A stretch of DNA of 62,500 nucleotides from Clostridiales bacterium (GCA_918244965.1 CAKJYC010000067.1:1-62500); one strand, 5' to 3'. Numbered from the stretch's first letter, positions 24,121-33,451 are shown. Numbers and translations: made by a program. The notes: generated by a model not told the origin, from the sequence alone.

Positions 24121-25710
24121 ATGGACCTTGATCGCATCATCCGAAACGGACAGATCTATGACGGCAGCGGGGCGGCGCCGTATTGCGCCGACGTCGGGAT
24201 CGTCGGCAGAACGATCGCCGCGATCGGCGACCTTTCGGCATCGAACGCAAAGCATGTGACCGACGCGGCGGGCAGAGCCGTCACGCCGGGCTTTGTCGAC
24301 GCGCACCGCCACGCGGACACCGCGATCTTACGCGAAGGCTTCGGGGCGGCGGAGCTCAACCAGGGCCTTACGACGATCATCAACGGCAACTGCGGCATGA
24401 GCGCCGCGCCGGTGTCCGGTCCGCACGCGGACGCGATCGCATCGTATCTCTATCCGGTTACGGGCGATCTCGGCGGTATCCCGGTCGAACGCCTTTCGGA
24501 CTATCTGAACGCGCTTTCCGCACGTCCACTGCCGCTGCATACGGGCATGCTCGCGGGGCTCGGCACGGTCCGCGCCGCCGTTGCGGGCTTTCAAAAGACA
24601 CTTTCTGACGACGATTTCCGCGCGATCCGTGCGCTTCTCGATCGCACGCTGTCCGAAGGCGCGCTCGGCGTGTCGCTGGGGCTCGGCTACGCGCCGGAAT
24701 GCTTTTTCGATACGGCGGGGCTCATTCGCGCGCTCGAACCGATCCGTAATACGAACGTCACGCTGTCGGTACATATGCGCTCGGAATCCATGAATCTTTT
24801 GCCGTCGATCGACGAAGCGCTGGTGCTTGCAAAGGCGCTTCGCGTACCGCTGCAGATCAGCCACCTGAAGGCGGTCGGACGCGCACGGTGGGGCACGCTC
24901 GTCTATGAAGCGCTCGATAAGATCCGAACAGCGCGGGAGGACGGATTGGACGTACAGTGCGACGCGTACCCGTACACCGCGGGCAGCACGCAGCTTCTGC
25001 ACGTTCTGCCGCCGGAGTTTCTGGAGGGCGGGACGGAGGCGATCGCGGCGCGGCTTGTCGATCCGGACGCGCAGCGCGTACTCCGGGAACGATTCCTCAA
25101 CGGCACGGATTACGACAACTACGCCATGCTTCTCGGCTGGGAGAACATCGAGATCTCCTCAGTGCGCCTTGATGCGGACAAGCCGTTTGTCGGCAAAACC
25201 GTCGCCGAGGCCGCGGGCGACGCGGAGCCGTGGCGCTTTTGCGCCGAGCTGCTGTCGCGCAATCGCTGCGCGGTCACGATGATCGACAAACTCACCGCGG
25301 AGGACGACATCGCGGCGATCTATCGCGCGCCGTTTTCGTATGTGATCTCGGACGCGACGTACCCGAGGGACGGCATTCCGCACCCACGCGTCTATGGGAC
25401 CTGCGTACACATCCTCGAACGGTTTGTGCGCGAACGCGGCACGCTCTCGCTTGCGGAGGCGATCCGGAAGATGACGCGCATGCCCGCCGACCGGTACGGG
25501 CTCAAAACAAAGGGCCGCGTTGCCGTCGGCGCGGACGCGGACCTTCTGGTATTCGATCCGGAACGCGTGCACGCGCGTGCGACATTTCAGGACCCCGCGC
25601 AGCTTTGCGAGGGGATCGACACGGTACTCATCAACGGCGTCGCCGCGATCGAACACGGCAAACGGACAGGCAATCGGAACGGAACGGTTTTGGAACGGAG
25701 GACCATATGA
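24121..25710 (+). CDS. N-acyl-D-amino-acid deacylase family amidohydrolase
   Basis: A 529-residue metal-dependent hydrolase of the D-aminoacylase/dihydroorotase-like family. Metal-ligand motifs: VDAHRHADTAI near 60, ELNQGLTTIINGNCGMSAAPV, SVHMRSES, QISHLKAVG and the DAYPYTAGST strand, ending in a typical C-terminal composite barrel (KTKGRVAVGADADLLVFDPE). The reaction is release of a D-amino acid from an N-acyl or N-terminal D-residue, for example from peptidoglycan or diet. The exact substrate is not known. The stop overlaps the WYL regulator start. Confidence 0.87.
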   Translation: MDLDRIIRNGQIYDGSGAAPYCADVGIVGRTIAAIGDLSASNAKHVTDAAGRAVTPGFVDAHRHADTAILREGFGAAELNQGLTTIINGNCGMSAAPVSGPHADAIASYLYPVTGDLGGIPVERLSDYLNALSARPLPLHTGMLAGLGTVRAAVAGFQKTLSDDDFRAIRALLDRTLSEGALGVSLGLGYAPECFFDTAGLIRALEPIRNTNVTLSVHMRSESMNLLPSIDEALVLAKALRVPLQISHLKAVGRARWGTLVYEALDKIRTAREDGLDVQCDAYPYTAGSTQLLHVLPPEFLEGGTEAIAARLVDPDAQRVLRERFLNGTDYDNYAMLLGWENIEISSVRLDADKPFVGKTVAEAAGDAEPWRFCAELLSRNRCAVTMIDKLTAEDDIAAIYRAPFSYVISDATYPRDGIPHPRVYGTCVHILERFVRERGTLSLAEAIRKMTRMPADRYGLKTKGRVAVGADADLLVFDPERVHARATFQDPAQLCEGIDTVLINGVAAIEHGKRTGNRNGTVLERRTI

Positions 25711-26687
25711 AACACGAAAATCAGAAATGCAAGATTTTGGTGATCCGCGAGCTGCTGCTTGACACGGACGAGCTGCATCCGCTGACCGTCGCGGACTTCA
25801 TCCGCGAGCTGAAATCGCGAGGGATCGCCGCCGAGCGCAAGAGCGTCGCGGACGACCTTCTGGCGCTTTCGGACTACGGCATGGACATCGAATCGGTCGC
25901 GGTCGGCAAGCGCAAGGGCTATTATCTGGCGTCGCGCATGTTCGAGCCGGCGGAACTCAAGATGCTGGTCGACAGCGTGCAGGCGGCAAAGTTTTTGTCG
26001 CCGAAAAAGACGCGGCGGCTGATCAAAAAGCTCGCCGCGCTGTCGAGCCGCAGCGAGGCGGATCTTCTGAAACGGCAGCTCTACGTGTCCGATCACGGCA
26101 AGACCGAGAACGAATCCGTGTTCTATAACATCGACGCCATCCACGGCGCGATCGGCGAGGACCGCGAGATCACGTTCCTGTACTGGCAGTACGATCTCAA
26201 CAAAAAGCGCGTCCCGCGTAAGAGCGGCGCGCGCTACTGCGTCAGCCCGTTCGCGCTGGTCTGGGACGACGAGTTCTACTATCTGATCGGCTATGACGCG
26301 GCGGACGAGCGCATCAAGCACTACCGCGTCGACAAGATGAACCGCATCGCGATCGGCGACACGGCGCGCAGGGGCAAGGACGCCTTTGCCGCGATCGACA
26401 TGTCCGAATACACAAGCTGCAACTTCTCCATGTTCGCGGGCAGGGAGGAGGACGTCGTGCTCGACTGCGACGCGTCCGTGATCGGTGTGATCGTGGACCG
26501 CTTCGGGACCGGCGTTTCCGTGCATCCGGAGGGCGATCGTTTCCGTGCATTCGTGCGGGTCGCCGTGTCGGAGCAGTTTTTCGGCTGGGTCACGGCGTTG
26601 GGCGGCGCGGTGCGCATCGTCTCGCCGGCGCCGGTCAGAACGCAGTATCTTGCGCTTTTGGACCGTGTGAGAGCGGAACAGGCATAA
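25707..26687 (+). CDS. WYL-domain transcriptional regulator
   Basis: A 326-residue regulator with an N-terminal winged helix (about 10-70) and a WYL domain (about 140-215, containing FLYWQYDLNKKRVPR ... VSPFALVWDDEFYYLIGYDAADERIKHYRVDKM), then a WCX-like C-terminal part. WYL domains bind nucleic acid or small ligands. It starts at ATG 25707 inside the deacylase stop (ATATGA). It may control the deacylase operon; unproven. Confidence 0.88.
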   Translation: MKHENQKCKILVIRELLLDTDELHPLTVADFIRELKSRGIAAERKSVADDLLALSDYGMDIESVAVGKRKGYYLASRMFEPAELKMLVDSVQAAKFLSPKKTRRLIKKLAALSSRSEADLLKRQLYVSDHGKTENESVFYNIDAIHGAIGEDREITFLYWQYDLNKKRVPRKSGARYCVSPFALVWDDEFYYLIGYDAADERIKHYRVDKMNRIAIGDTARRGKDAFAAIDMSEYTSCNFSMFAGREEDVVLDCDASVIGVIVDRFGTGVSVHPEGDRFRAFVRVAVSEQFFGWVTALGGAVRIVSPAPVRTQYLALLDRVRAEQA

Positions 26688-26700
26688 AACAGGCATAACA

Positions 26701-26733
26701 AAAGAGGGCGCCGCAGTCGACGCCCTCTTTGTA
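26701..26733 (+). terminator. Bidirectional terminator
   Basis: AAAGAGGGCG (26701-26710) with CGCCCTCTTT (26721-26730), with flanking A and T bases on both sides. It separates the WYL gene from the convergent XRE gene ending at 26743. Confidence 0.85.
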
Positions 26734-26742
26734 TGGTTCGGG

Positions 26743-27099
26743 TTATGCTTCCTCAGGCTTCTTGCCGAACGCCTCGAATGTCTCCGGATCCGTGACCCTG
26801 AGATACTCGATCGCAGTGACGGCGCGCACGGCCTTTTTGCCGTCGTCGTCCAGTGCCGTAAAGCGCTCCAGAAGCTCGCGCTTTTCGCCGTCCAGAAACA
26901 GGAGGTCCTGACCGTCGACCGGCTTGATGTCCAACACTTTGCAGATCTGCATGATCGTCTCAAACGAAGTCCCGCCGATCCCCTTCTGCAGCGCGGTCAC
27001 GATCGTTGACTGCGGCACGCCGATGTACATCGAAAACTGCCGTACGCTGCGAAACTGTTTTTTGATCTCCGTCTTGATCAGTTTGGTCAGTTCATCCAT
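26743..27099 (-). CDS. XRE-like helix-turn-helix regulator
   Basis: A 118-residue DNA-binding protein. The Cro/CI-type helix-turn-helix covers about residues 18-62 (SVRQFSMYIGVPQSTIVTALQKGIGGTSFETIMQICKVLDI). An acidic, helical C-terminal half of unknown role follows. The start is ATG 27099, eight bases after GGAGG; a GTG at 27114 overlaps that site and is unlikely. It is divergent from the ABC exporter operon, which may be its target. Confidence 0.85.
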   Translation of the reverse strand: MDELTKLIKTEIKKQFRSVRQFSMYIGVPQSTIVTALQKGIGGTSFETIMQICKVLDIKPVDGQDLLFLDGEKRELLERFTALDDDGKKAVRAVTAIEYLRVTDPETFEAFGKKPEEA

Positions 27100-27121
27100 T
27101 TCATACACCTCCACATTCTGT

Positions 27122-27151
27122 ATATTACCATGGTATTCGACACTCTGTCAA
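27122..27151 (-). promoter_or_regulatory. Promoter and palindromic operator of the XRE gene
   Basis: Minus strand: TTGACA (27151-27146), 18 bases, TAATAT (27127-27122). A perfect 10-bp palindrome, TACCATGGTA (27126-27135), overlaps the -10 and is a good candidate for autorepression. The rest of the 27100-27412 gap holds only AT-rich sequence and the ABC promoter. Confidence 0.65.
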
Positions 27152-27300
27152 TATAAAATATATTATTTGACGGGAATCGGAAAAGAACAATTGCGAACAA
27201 ACGGCCTGTCGCTTGTTTTCTTTGCCTTTCGTTCCGCATAAAGGAACCGACCCGCGCACATCCCGAAAAACCGGCCGGATCGCCGACAACAATCACGACC

Positions 27301-27329
27301 TTGACGCAGCATTCCGTATCCTGTATACT
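27301..27329 (+). promoter_or_regulatory. Promoter of the ABC exporter operon
   Basis: TTGACG (27301-27306), 17 bases, TATACT (27324-27329). It leaves a leader of about 75 bases before the start at 27413. The XRE palindrome is not repeated here. Confidence 0.75.
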
Positions 27330-27412
27330 GAATATATCGACGCGGAAATGAAAACAGATTGTTCAACTGCTGGTTGATGGACTTCTCCCGCCGCGTCTGT
27401 TAGGATAAAGCC

Positions 27413-29143
27413 ATGAGAAAGATCTTTCCGTTTCTGAAACCGTATAAGGGACCGCTGATCCTGACCGCCGTGCTGTGTCTCGTATGGACGCTGCAGGGGA
27501 TGTTTTTGCCGTACCTGATGAGCCGCATCGTCGACGACGGCATTGCGACAGGCAATATGGGCGTGATCCTGAAGCTCGGCGCGCTGATGCTGGGGCTTGC
27601 GATCCTGTCGATGCTGTGCGCGCTGTGGACCAGCGCGATCAATGCAAAGATCTCGGCGGGTTTTTCGCACGATCTCACGCGCGGGATCTTCGACAAGGCG
27701 TCGGGACTCGGCTTCGAGGATTTCTCAAAGATCGGCACGGCCGGTCTTTTGACGCGCTCGACGCACGACGTGTCGACGATCTCGATGGCGTCGTCCATGT
27801 TCGTCAACGTCGTGGTGGTCGTACCGATCCTGATCGCGGGCGGCGTGCTGTTTGCGCTGCTGTCCGACCGCGTGCTTGCGCTGATCCTGCTGCTGGCAAC
27901 GCCGGTCGCGTTTCTGATCCTGTTCCCGATCGTGCGGCATCTCGACAAGCTGTGGAAGCTGTCCGACGAATACATCGACGAGCAGAACCGCCTGATGCGC
28001 GAGCGGCTGTCCGGCATCCGCGTCATCCGCGCGTTCGACAAGGAGGCGCACGAGCACGGACGCATCGCGCATGCGACCGAGGAGATGGCGAAGTATATCA
28101 TCCGCGCCAACGTCCGCGCAGGCTATGTGAACCCGCTGTGCATGCTGGTGCTGAACATGGCGACCGTCGTGATGCTGCTGGTCGGCGCAAACCGTCTGCA
28201 GGATCCCGCGCTGATGGAGGCGGGGCTCACGGCGGGCGGCATCATCGCCACGGTCCAGTACGTCGCGCTGATCCTGAACGGCGTCATGATGCTCAGCTGG
28301 ACGGTCGTGTTCCTGCCGCACCTCAAGGTCTGCATCAACCGCGTGACCGAGGTGCTGGCGCTGCCGGACGAGCCCGCAGAGACGGGCGACGGCACGATCC
28401 TCGGCGGCGATCTCGTGCTCGAAAACGTCGGGTTTGCGTATCCGGACAGCGAGCTGAAAACGCTTTCCGGCGTCAGCCTTGCGGTGAAGGCGGGACAGAC
28501 GGCGGCGATCATCGGCGGCACCGGCAGCGGCAAATCGACGCTTCTGAAGCTGCTGCTTGACTTTTATCCGCCGACCGAGGGCAGCATTTCGCTCGGCGGC
28601 AGGCCGTACGAGACGCTCGGACGCGGCTGCGTGCGCGACAACGTGTCCGCCGCGCTGCAGAAGGGCATGGTGTTCGAGGGGACGCTACTCGACAACGTGC
28701 GCATGGGCAACCCCGACGCGAGCGAGGACGACGTGAAAAACGCGCTCGACATCGCGCAGATGACGGAGTTTGTGCAATCGCACGAGGAGGGGCTTCAGTA
28801 CCGTCTCGCCCAGTCCGGCGCAAACATTTCGGGCGGGCAGAAGCAGCGCATCAGCATCGCGCGAACGATCTTAAAGCCCGCGTCGGTCTACGTCTTTGAC
28901 GACAGCTTTTCCGCGCTCGACTATCTCACCGAGAGCAAGCTCCGAAAGGCACTGAACCGCCATCTTGCGGGCAAAACGCAGATCATCATCACACAGCGCG
29001 CGGCGACCGCGATGCGGTGCGACGTCATCTTCGTCATCGAGCAGGGCAGCATCGTCGGCAGCGGCACGCATGCGGAGCTATTGCAATCGTGCACGGTCTA
29101 TCGCGAGATCGTCCGTTCGCAGCTGGGAGGTGACGCCGCATGA
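27413..29143 (+). CDS. ABC exporter half-transporter, degenerate site subunit
   Basis: A 576-residue half-transporter with six membrane helices (about 1-310) and an ATPase domain (about 330-576). Walker A is GGTGSGKST and the signature ISGGQKQR. Walker B reads VYVFDDSFSALD, with Asp instead of the catalytic Glu, and the switch reads TQRAATAM, with Gln instead of His. This matches the non-catalytic partner of heterodimeric multidrug exporters such as BmrCD or TM287/288. It overlaps the next gene by four bases. Confidence 0.9.
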   Translation: MRKIFPFLKPYKGPLILTAVLCLVWTLQGMFLPYLMSRIVDDGIATGNMGVILKLGALMLGLAILSMLCALWTSAINAKISAGFSHDLTRGIFDKASGLGFEDFSKIGTAGLLTRSTHDVSTISMASSMFVNVVVVVPILIAGGVLFALLSDRVLALILLLATPVAFLILFPIVRHLDKLWKLSDEYIDEQNRLMRERLSGIRVIRAFDKEAHEHGRIAHATEEMAKYIIRANVRAGYVNPLCMLVLNMATVVMLLVGANRLQDPALMEAGLTAGGIIATVQYVALILNGVMMLSWTVVFLPHLKVCINRVTEVLALPDEPAETGDGTILGGDLVLENVGFAYPDSELKTLSGVSLAVKAGQTAAIIGGTGSGKSTLLKLLLDFYPPTEGSISLGGRPYETLGRGCVRDNVSAALQKGMVFEGTLLDNVRMGNPDASEDDVKNALDIAQMTEFVQSHEEGLQYRLAQSGANISGGQKQRISIARTILKPASVYVFDDSFSALDYLTESKLRKALNRHLAGKTQIIITQRAATAMRCDVIFVIEQGSIVGSGTHAELLQSCTVYREIVRSQLGGDAA

Positions 29144-30930
29144 AGCAGCAGAAAAAAGCGGCCTCCGGCAAGGTCATTTTCCGTATCCTGAAGGATACAA
29201 GGCCGATCGCGGGCTGGCTTGCGCTCGGCGCGTTCATCAGTCTCGTCTCCGTGGCGCTGTCGCTCGTCACGCCGGAGATTCTGCGCGCGCTGTCCGACCG
29301 GCTCTATAACTACTGGGAACCGGCGCATCTTCATCAGGAGGCCGTGCTCGACAATACCGCGTTCGGGCTCGAATGCCTGCTGCTGGCGGCCGCATATGCG
29401 GGAAGCTCGCTTGCGGCGATCGGCGAAATGCTGATCATGAACAACGTCGTGTCGAAGCACTTCACCTGCGCGATCCGCATCCGCATGAGCGACAAGATCC
29501 GCCGTCTGCCGGTGCGCTATGTCGACCAAACGCCGAACGGCGAGATCATCTCGCACATGACCGACGACGTGTCCATGATGGGCACGACGGTGCACAGCTT
29601 CCTCGAAACGGTCATCTCCGGCGTGCTGAAACTTTTGGGCATCATTGTACTGGTCTTCCTGCTGAATCCGATCCTTGCCTGCGCGGTCATCGTGTTCGTA
29701 CCGCTGTCGCTGATCCTGTCGGCGAAGATCGCGGGCAAAAGCGAAAAGTATTACGCGACGGTGCGCAAGAAGAACGGCGAGCTGTACGCGCTGACCGAGG
29801 AGACGTTTACCGGCTTCGACACGGTCAAGGCGTTCCATCTGGAGAGCCGTCAGCGCGAGCGGCAGGCGGCGCTATGCGGCGACATGCGCGACGCGGCGCG
29901 CAAGGGCACGTTCCTTTCGTCGATCGTGCAGCCGATCGTGGCGCTGACCAACAACATCGCCTACATCGCGATCTGCATCCTCGGCGGCGTGTTCGTCGCC
30001 AACGGCTGGTTCGGCATGAGCATCGGCACCATCGTCGCGTTCGTGCTCTACGCCCGCATGTTCGCGGGTCCGCTGGAGAGCATCGCGCAGGGCTTCTCGA
30101 TGCTGCAGAACACGATCGCGTCGGCCGACCGCGTCTATAAGATGCTCGACGAGGAGGAGATGACCGAGGCGACGGAGGAGACCGCGCCGAAGGGCGAGGG
30201 CAACGTACAGTTCGAGGACGTTGCGTTCTCCTACGATCCGAAGCAGCCTTTGATCAAGGACCTGACGATCAACGTGCACGCGGGCGAAAAGGTCGCCATC
30301 GTCGGCCCGACCGGCGGCGGCAAGACCACGATCGTCAACCTTCTCATGCGCTTTTATGACGTCGACGGCGGCAGGATCCTTGTCGACGGCAAGGATATCA
30401 TGAAGATGCCCAGAAACGCGCTGCGCAGCGTGTTCTCGATGGTTCTGCAGGACACCTGGCTGTTCAGTGGCACGATCTACGACAACATTGCCTACGGCCG
30501 GCCCGATGCGACCGAGGACGAGGTGCACGAGGCCGCGAAGCGCGCGCACATCGACCGCTTCATCCGCTCGCTGCCGAAGGGCTACGACACCGTCATCAAC
30601 GAGGAGACGACCAACATCTCCGGCGGACAGAAGCAGCTTCTGACGATCGCGCGCGCCTATCTTGCCAACCGTCCGATCCTGATCCTCGACGAGGCGACCT
30701 CAAACGTCGACACCCGCACCGAGATCCTGATCCAAAGAACGATGGACGATCTGATGCGCGATCGCACGAGCTTCGTCATCGCGCACCGGCTTTCCACGAT
30801 CGTCGACGCGGACACGATCCTTGTCGTCAACAACGGCTCGATCGTGGAGCAGGGCACGCATAAGGACCTGCTCGCAAAGAACGGCTTCTATGCGGAGATC
30901 TACAATTCGCAGTACGAGCTTTTGAACTGA
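29140..30930 (+). CDS. ABC exporter half-transporter, catalytic subunit
   Basis: A 596-residue half-transporter: membrane domain about 20-325, ATPase about 345-596. Walker A is GPTGGGKTT, signature ISGGQKQL, Walker B ILILDEATSNVD with the catalytic Glu, and the switch AHRLSTI with His. It is the active partner of the preceding subunit, so the pair should form one heterodimeric exporter with one consensus and one degenerate ATP site. Drug or lipid export is likely; the substrate is unknown. Confidence 0.92.
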   Translation: MKQQKKAASGKVIFRILKDTRPIAGWLALGAFISLVSVALSLVTPEILRALSDRLYNYWEPAHLHQEAVLDNTAFGLECLLLAAAYAGSSLAAIGEMLIMNNVVSKHFTCAIRIRMSDKIRRLPVRYVDQTPNGEIISHMTDDVSMMGTTVHSFLETVISGVLKLLGIIVLVFLLNPILACAVIVFVPLSLILSAKIAGKSEKYYATVRKKNGELYALTEETFTGFDTVKAFHLESRQRERQAALCGDMRDAARKGTFLSSIVQPIVALTNNIAYIAICILGGVFVANGWFGMSIGTIVAFVLYARMFAGPLESIAQGFSMLQNTIASADRVYKMLDEEEMTEATEETAPKGEGNVQFEDVAFSYDPKQPLIKDLTINVHAGEKVAIVGPTGGGKTTIVNLLMRFYDVDGGRILVDGKDIMKMPRNALRSVFSMVLQDTWLFSGTIYDNIAYGRPDATEDEVHEAAKRAHIDRFIRSLPKGYDTVINEETTNISGGQKQLLTIARAYLANRPILILDEATSNVDTRTEILIQRTMDDLMRDRTSFVIAHRLSTIVDADTILVVNNGSIVEQGTHKDLLAKNGFYAEIYNSQYELLN

Positions 30931-30957
30931 AAAAAACCGGCGTTTGCCGGTTTTTTT
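30931..30957 (+). terminator. Bidirectional terminator
   Basis: AAAAAACCGGC and GCCGGTTTTTTT form a stem with a GTTT loop, flanked by A and T tracts, between the ABC operon and the convergent kinase gene. Confidence 0.93.
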
Positions 30958-31867
30958 ATGTCTGTGTCTGATTGCGCTGCAGCAGGGCTGCGGCAAGTTC
31001 TTCGGCAAGCGCACAGGAACGGATGTACCGTTCGTCCTCGCGGGACCCGTATTTGTTGCCGACCATGATCCATTCGCAGTATTCAAACAGGAGAAAGCAA
31101 TCGAGCGTTTGCCGATAGTCCTCCCGGGCGATCCCGTGCGGCCGGACCAGGTTTTCGTAATAGTAGTCGATCGCGAAGCTGCGGTCCGCCTGCGTCAGGT
31201 AGAAATACGCGCCGTCCTCCTCGCGGCCGTGCGCGATCAGCCGGGCAAGGGATGCGGGGTACGGCAGCATGCCGCCGTATTCCCAGTCGATCAGCACCGC
31301 GCGCTCGCCGACCAGCAGATTGAAGGGCAGCAGATCGTCGTGACAAAGCGTGCGCGGCGTCGTCTGATAGAGCCGGACGAACTGCGCATACGCCTTTTCC
31401 AACTGCGCGGAGCCGAGGTATCGGCCGCGTCGCGTGACGTTTTCGAGCCCCTTGGAAAGCGTGACCGCCGCATCGTACAGATCCGCGCGCTCCCAGAACT
31501 CGTCCTGCATCGCGATCAGCGCGTCAAGCGCCTTTTTGAGCGCGTCGCGCGTACAGCGTTTCAGGTCCGTGCCCGGACAGTATTCCGTCAGAAAGAACGT
31601 ATCGCCGCCGTATTCCGCAGCGCCCCAAAACGCCGGGACATACGGCTTTTTGTCGGGGAAAAACCGCCGGTAGATCTCGACCTCACAACCCTTTGCGCGC
31701 TTCAGAACCGCTTTGGCGCCGCCCGTATCGACGAGCCAGACAGCGTATTCGCTGCCATCCTCGTCGCAAAGAAACGGCGAAAGCATCTCCTCACGGATCC
31801 CGGACCATCCGAGCCGGTCAAGGACGCCGATCAGCTCCCGCGGCGTCGGTTTTTGCATTTCCTCCAT
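30956..31867 (-). CDS. APH-fold phosphotransferase
   Basis: A 303-residue aminoglycoside-phosphotransferase/choline-kinase-like protein. The catalytic loop is LCHDDLLPFNLLV (about 180), and the metal-binding Asp is in AVLIDWEYGGMLPY (about 200). An N-terminal lobe with VLKRAKG carries the likely Lys. The start at 31867 has GAGGA eight bases upstream and lies two bases beyond the rRNA-methylase stop. Small metabolite or antibiotic phosphorylation are both possible; nothing here decides. Confidence 0.8.
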   Translation of the reverse strand: MEEMQKPTPRELIGVLDRLGWSGIREEMLSPFLCDEDGSEYAVWLVDTGGAKAVLKRAKGCEVEIYRRFFPDKKPYVPAFWGAAEYGGDTFFLTEYCPGTDLKRCTRDALKKALDALIAMQDEFWERADLYDAAVTLSKGLENVTRRGRYLGSAQLEKAYAQFVRLYQTTPRTLCHDDLLPFNLLVGERAVLIDWEYGGMLPYPASLARLIAHGREEDGAYFYLTQADRSFAIDYYYENLVRPHGIAREDYRQTLDCFLLFEYCEWIMVGNKYGSREDERYIRSCALAEELAAALLQRNQTQT

Positions 31868-31869
31868 CG

Positions 31870-32673
31870 TTATGTCCTCAACTCCCAGAACGCGACGGCG
31901 CTTGCCGCGGCGACGTTCAGCGAGTCCACGCCGTGCGCCATCGGGATCTTTACCGCATAATCGCAGGCCGCGATCGTCTCCCTGCTGAGCCCGTCGCCCT
32001 CCGTGCCGAGCACGATCGCAAGCCGTTCGCACGCTTTGAGACGCGGATCGTCCATCGAAAGCGAATCATCTATGAGCGCCATCGCGGCGGTCGTAAAGCC
32101 GCGTTCCTTGAGGAGCGAAAGCCCGTTCTGCGGCAAAACCGTCCACGGCACCTGAAAGATCGTGCCCATGCTCACACGCACCGCGCGCCGGTTCAGCGGA
32201 TCGCAGCAGGTGGGGGAGAACAGCACCGCGTCGATGTTCAGCGCGGCGGCGCTGCGCACGATCGCGCCGAGATTTCCCGCATCCACGATCCCGTCCAGCA
32301 CCGCGACGCGTCTTGCGTTCAGAAGCACCGCGTCCGGATCGGCCGGCGGCTTTCTTCGCATGGCGGCAAGCACGCCGCGCGTCAGCGCGTAGCCGGTCAA
32401 GGACTGCAGCAGCGCGCGCTCGCCGGTGTACACCGAAGCGTCGGGACAGCGCAAAAGGAGGTCCTTCGCGTCGCCCTCGATGTGCTTCTGCTCCATCAGA
32501 AACGACACGGGAACAAAGCCCGCGTCCAGCGCAAGCCGGATCACCTTCGGGCTTTCCGCAATGAACACGCCCTTTTCGGGCTCCAGACGGTTTCGGATCT
32601 GCGCCTCTGTGAGCCGCGCGTACACGTCGAGCGCGGGATCGTCGAGCGAATGCAGTGTAACGATATTTCCCAT
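31870..32673 (-). CDS. TrmH/SpoU-family RNA 2'-O-methyltransferase
   Basis: A 267-residue SPOUT methyltransferase. An N-terminal substrate-binding domain (about 1-105) precedes the knotted catalytic domain with its three motifs: DAGNLGAIVRSAAA, LGTEGDGLS and IPMAHGVDSLNVAAASAVAFWE. It methylates a ribose in tRNA or rRNA using S-adenosylmethionine; which one cannot be told. It begins four bases after the DUF4375 gene and has no visible Shine-Dalgarno, so translational coupling is likely. Confidence 0.9.
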   Translation of the reverse strand: MGNIVTLHSLDDPALDVYARLTEAQIRNRLEPEKGVFIAESPKVIRLALDAGFVPVSFLMEQKHIEGDAKDLLLRCPDASVYTGERALLQSLTGYALTRGVLAAMRRKPPADPDAVLLNARRVAVLDGIVDAGNLGAIVRSAAALNIDAVLFSPTCCDPLNRRAVRVSMGTIFQVPWTVLPQNGLSLLKERGFTTAAMALIDDSLSMDDPRLKACERLAIVLGTEGDGLSRETIAACDYAVKIPMAHGVDSLNVAAASAVAFWELRT

Positions 32674-32677
32674 AAGA

Positions 32678-33040
32678 TTACAGGTTCAGAATCAGGTCGG
32701 AATGCTGATCGACATACTGCATGAGAATTGTCAGCAAAGAGGGGTCAAAGTCATAATACGCGTTGTCCGTCTCCTGCCAGTTGTCAGATGCACTCGTCCC
32801 CGTCGCTTTTCGGAAATTGTCTGCGATCGCGTCGCCTCCGATCCTGCGGATTGCGGATTCCGTTTCTTCGTGCGTGGCGATCGGATCGCTGTCAAAATAG
32901 GCAGAATGTCCGCCGTTCTGCATCTCCGCGTCGTACCAAAAACAGATGACCGCATCACGCTGACATTCGTTCAGAGCAGCGGAATCGCGCACACAGATTT
33001 CGGTGATAAAACGATTCCATTGTATTGCCCGTTCGTTCAT
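32678..33040 (-). CDS. DUF4375-like protein
   Basis: A 120-residue acidic protein. The segment VICFWYDAEMQNGGHSAYFDS resembles the DUF4375/DMP19 family, which has NGG and YF at this place. The start ATG at 33040 is chosen because AAGGA lies six bases upstream; the ATG at 33046 would touch the site. Function unknown. It is first in a minus-strand group with the RNA methylase and the kinase. No clear promoter is seen between it and the repeat element upstream. Confidence 0.7.
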   Translation of the reverse strand: MNERAIQWNRFITEICVRDSAALNECQRDAVICFWYDAEMQNGGHSAYFDSDPIATHEETESAIRRIGGDAIADNFRKATGTSASDNWQETDNAYYDFDPSLLTILMQYVDQHSDLILNL

Positions 33041-33068
33041 AGTCATTCCTTTCTGAGATAGGATCCGG

Positions 33069-33198
33069 CGCAGGGAGGCTTCCCCTTGAGGGGAAGCTGT
33101 CCCCGAAGGGGACTGATGAGGTGTCAGAGAAACGAAAGCAACACCTCATCCGGCTCGCTTCACGATCCACCTTCTCCTCAAGGAGAAGGCTTTGAACG
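33069..33198. repeat. REP-like palindromic intergenic element
   Basis: Four inverted repeats sit side by side: GCTTCCCCTTGAGGGGAAGC (33078-33097), GTCCCCGAAGGGGAC (33099-33113), TGATGAGGTGT with ACACCTCATC (33114-33124 and 33141-33150), and CCTTCTCCTCAAGGAGAAGG (33170-33189). Elements of this kind are common between genes in gut Clostridia. A fragment of it recurs near 35797. Confidence 0.75.
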
Positions 33199-33250
33199 CT
33201 GTCTGATAAAAATTGCCCCGCCAATACAGGCAGGGCGGTTGGTCCGTTGC

Positions 33251-33451
33251 TTATTGTTTATTTTCGAGGTAGTCGTTGAGCTCCTTGCACAGCTCGTCCG
33301 CGTCGATGCCGTGGACGGCGCAGGCCTCTTCGAGATTCTCAAAGTGTGACATCGCGCAGCCGAGGCAATGCATGCCGGATGCGATCAGAATGCCTGCGAG
33401 GTCCTCGTCGATCTCGATGATTTTACGGATGTTCATGTCCTTTGTGATCAT
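33251..33451 (-). CDS. DUF1858 small CxxC protein
   Basis: A 66-residue protein of the DUF1858 group (redox-disulfide domain associated with hybrid-cluster proteins). The core ILIASGMHCLGCAMSHFENLEEACAVHGID contains the CxxC pair. The start ATG 33451 follows AGGAG by eight bases. It is a single gene with its own promoter; no hybrid-cluster protein gene is nearby. A redox or metal role is inferred from the CxxC. Confidence 0.88.
   Translation of the reverse strand: MITKDMNIRKIIEIDEDLAGILIASGMHCLGCAMSHFENLEEACAVHGIDADELCKELNDYLENKQ

Noticed and set aside
33069..33198. A CRISPR array
   Set aside because: The palindromes are different from each other and unevenly spaced; there are no spacers and no cas genes in the window.
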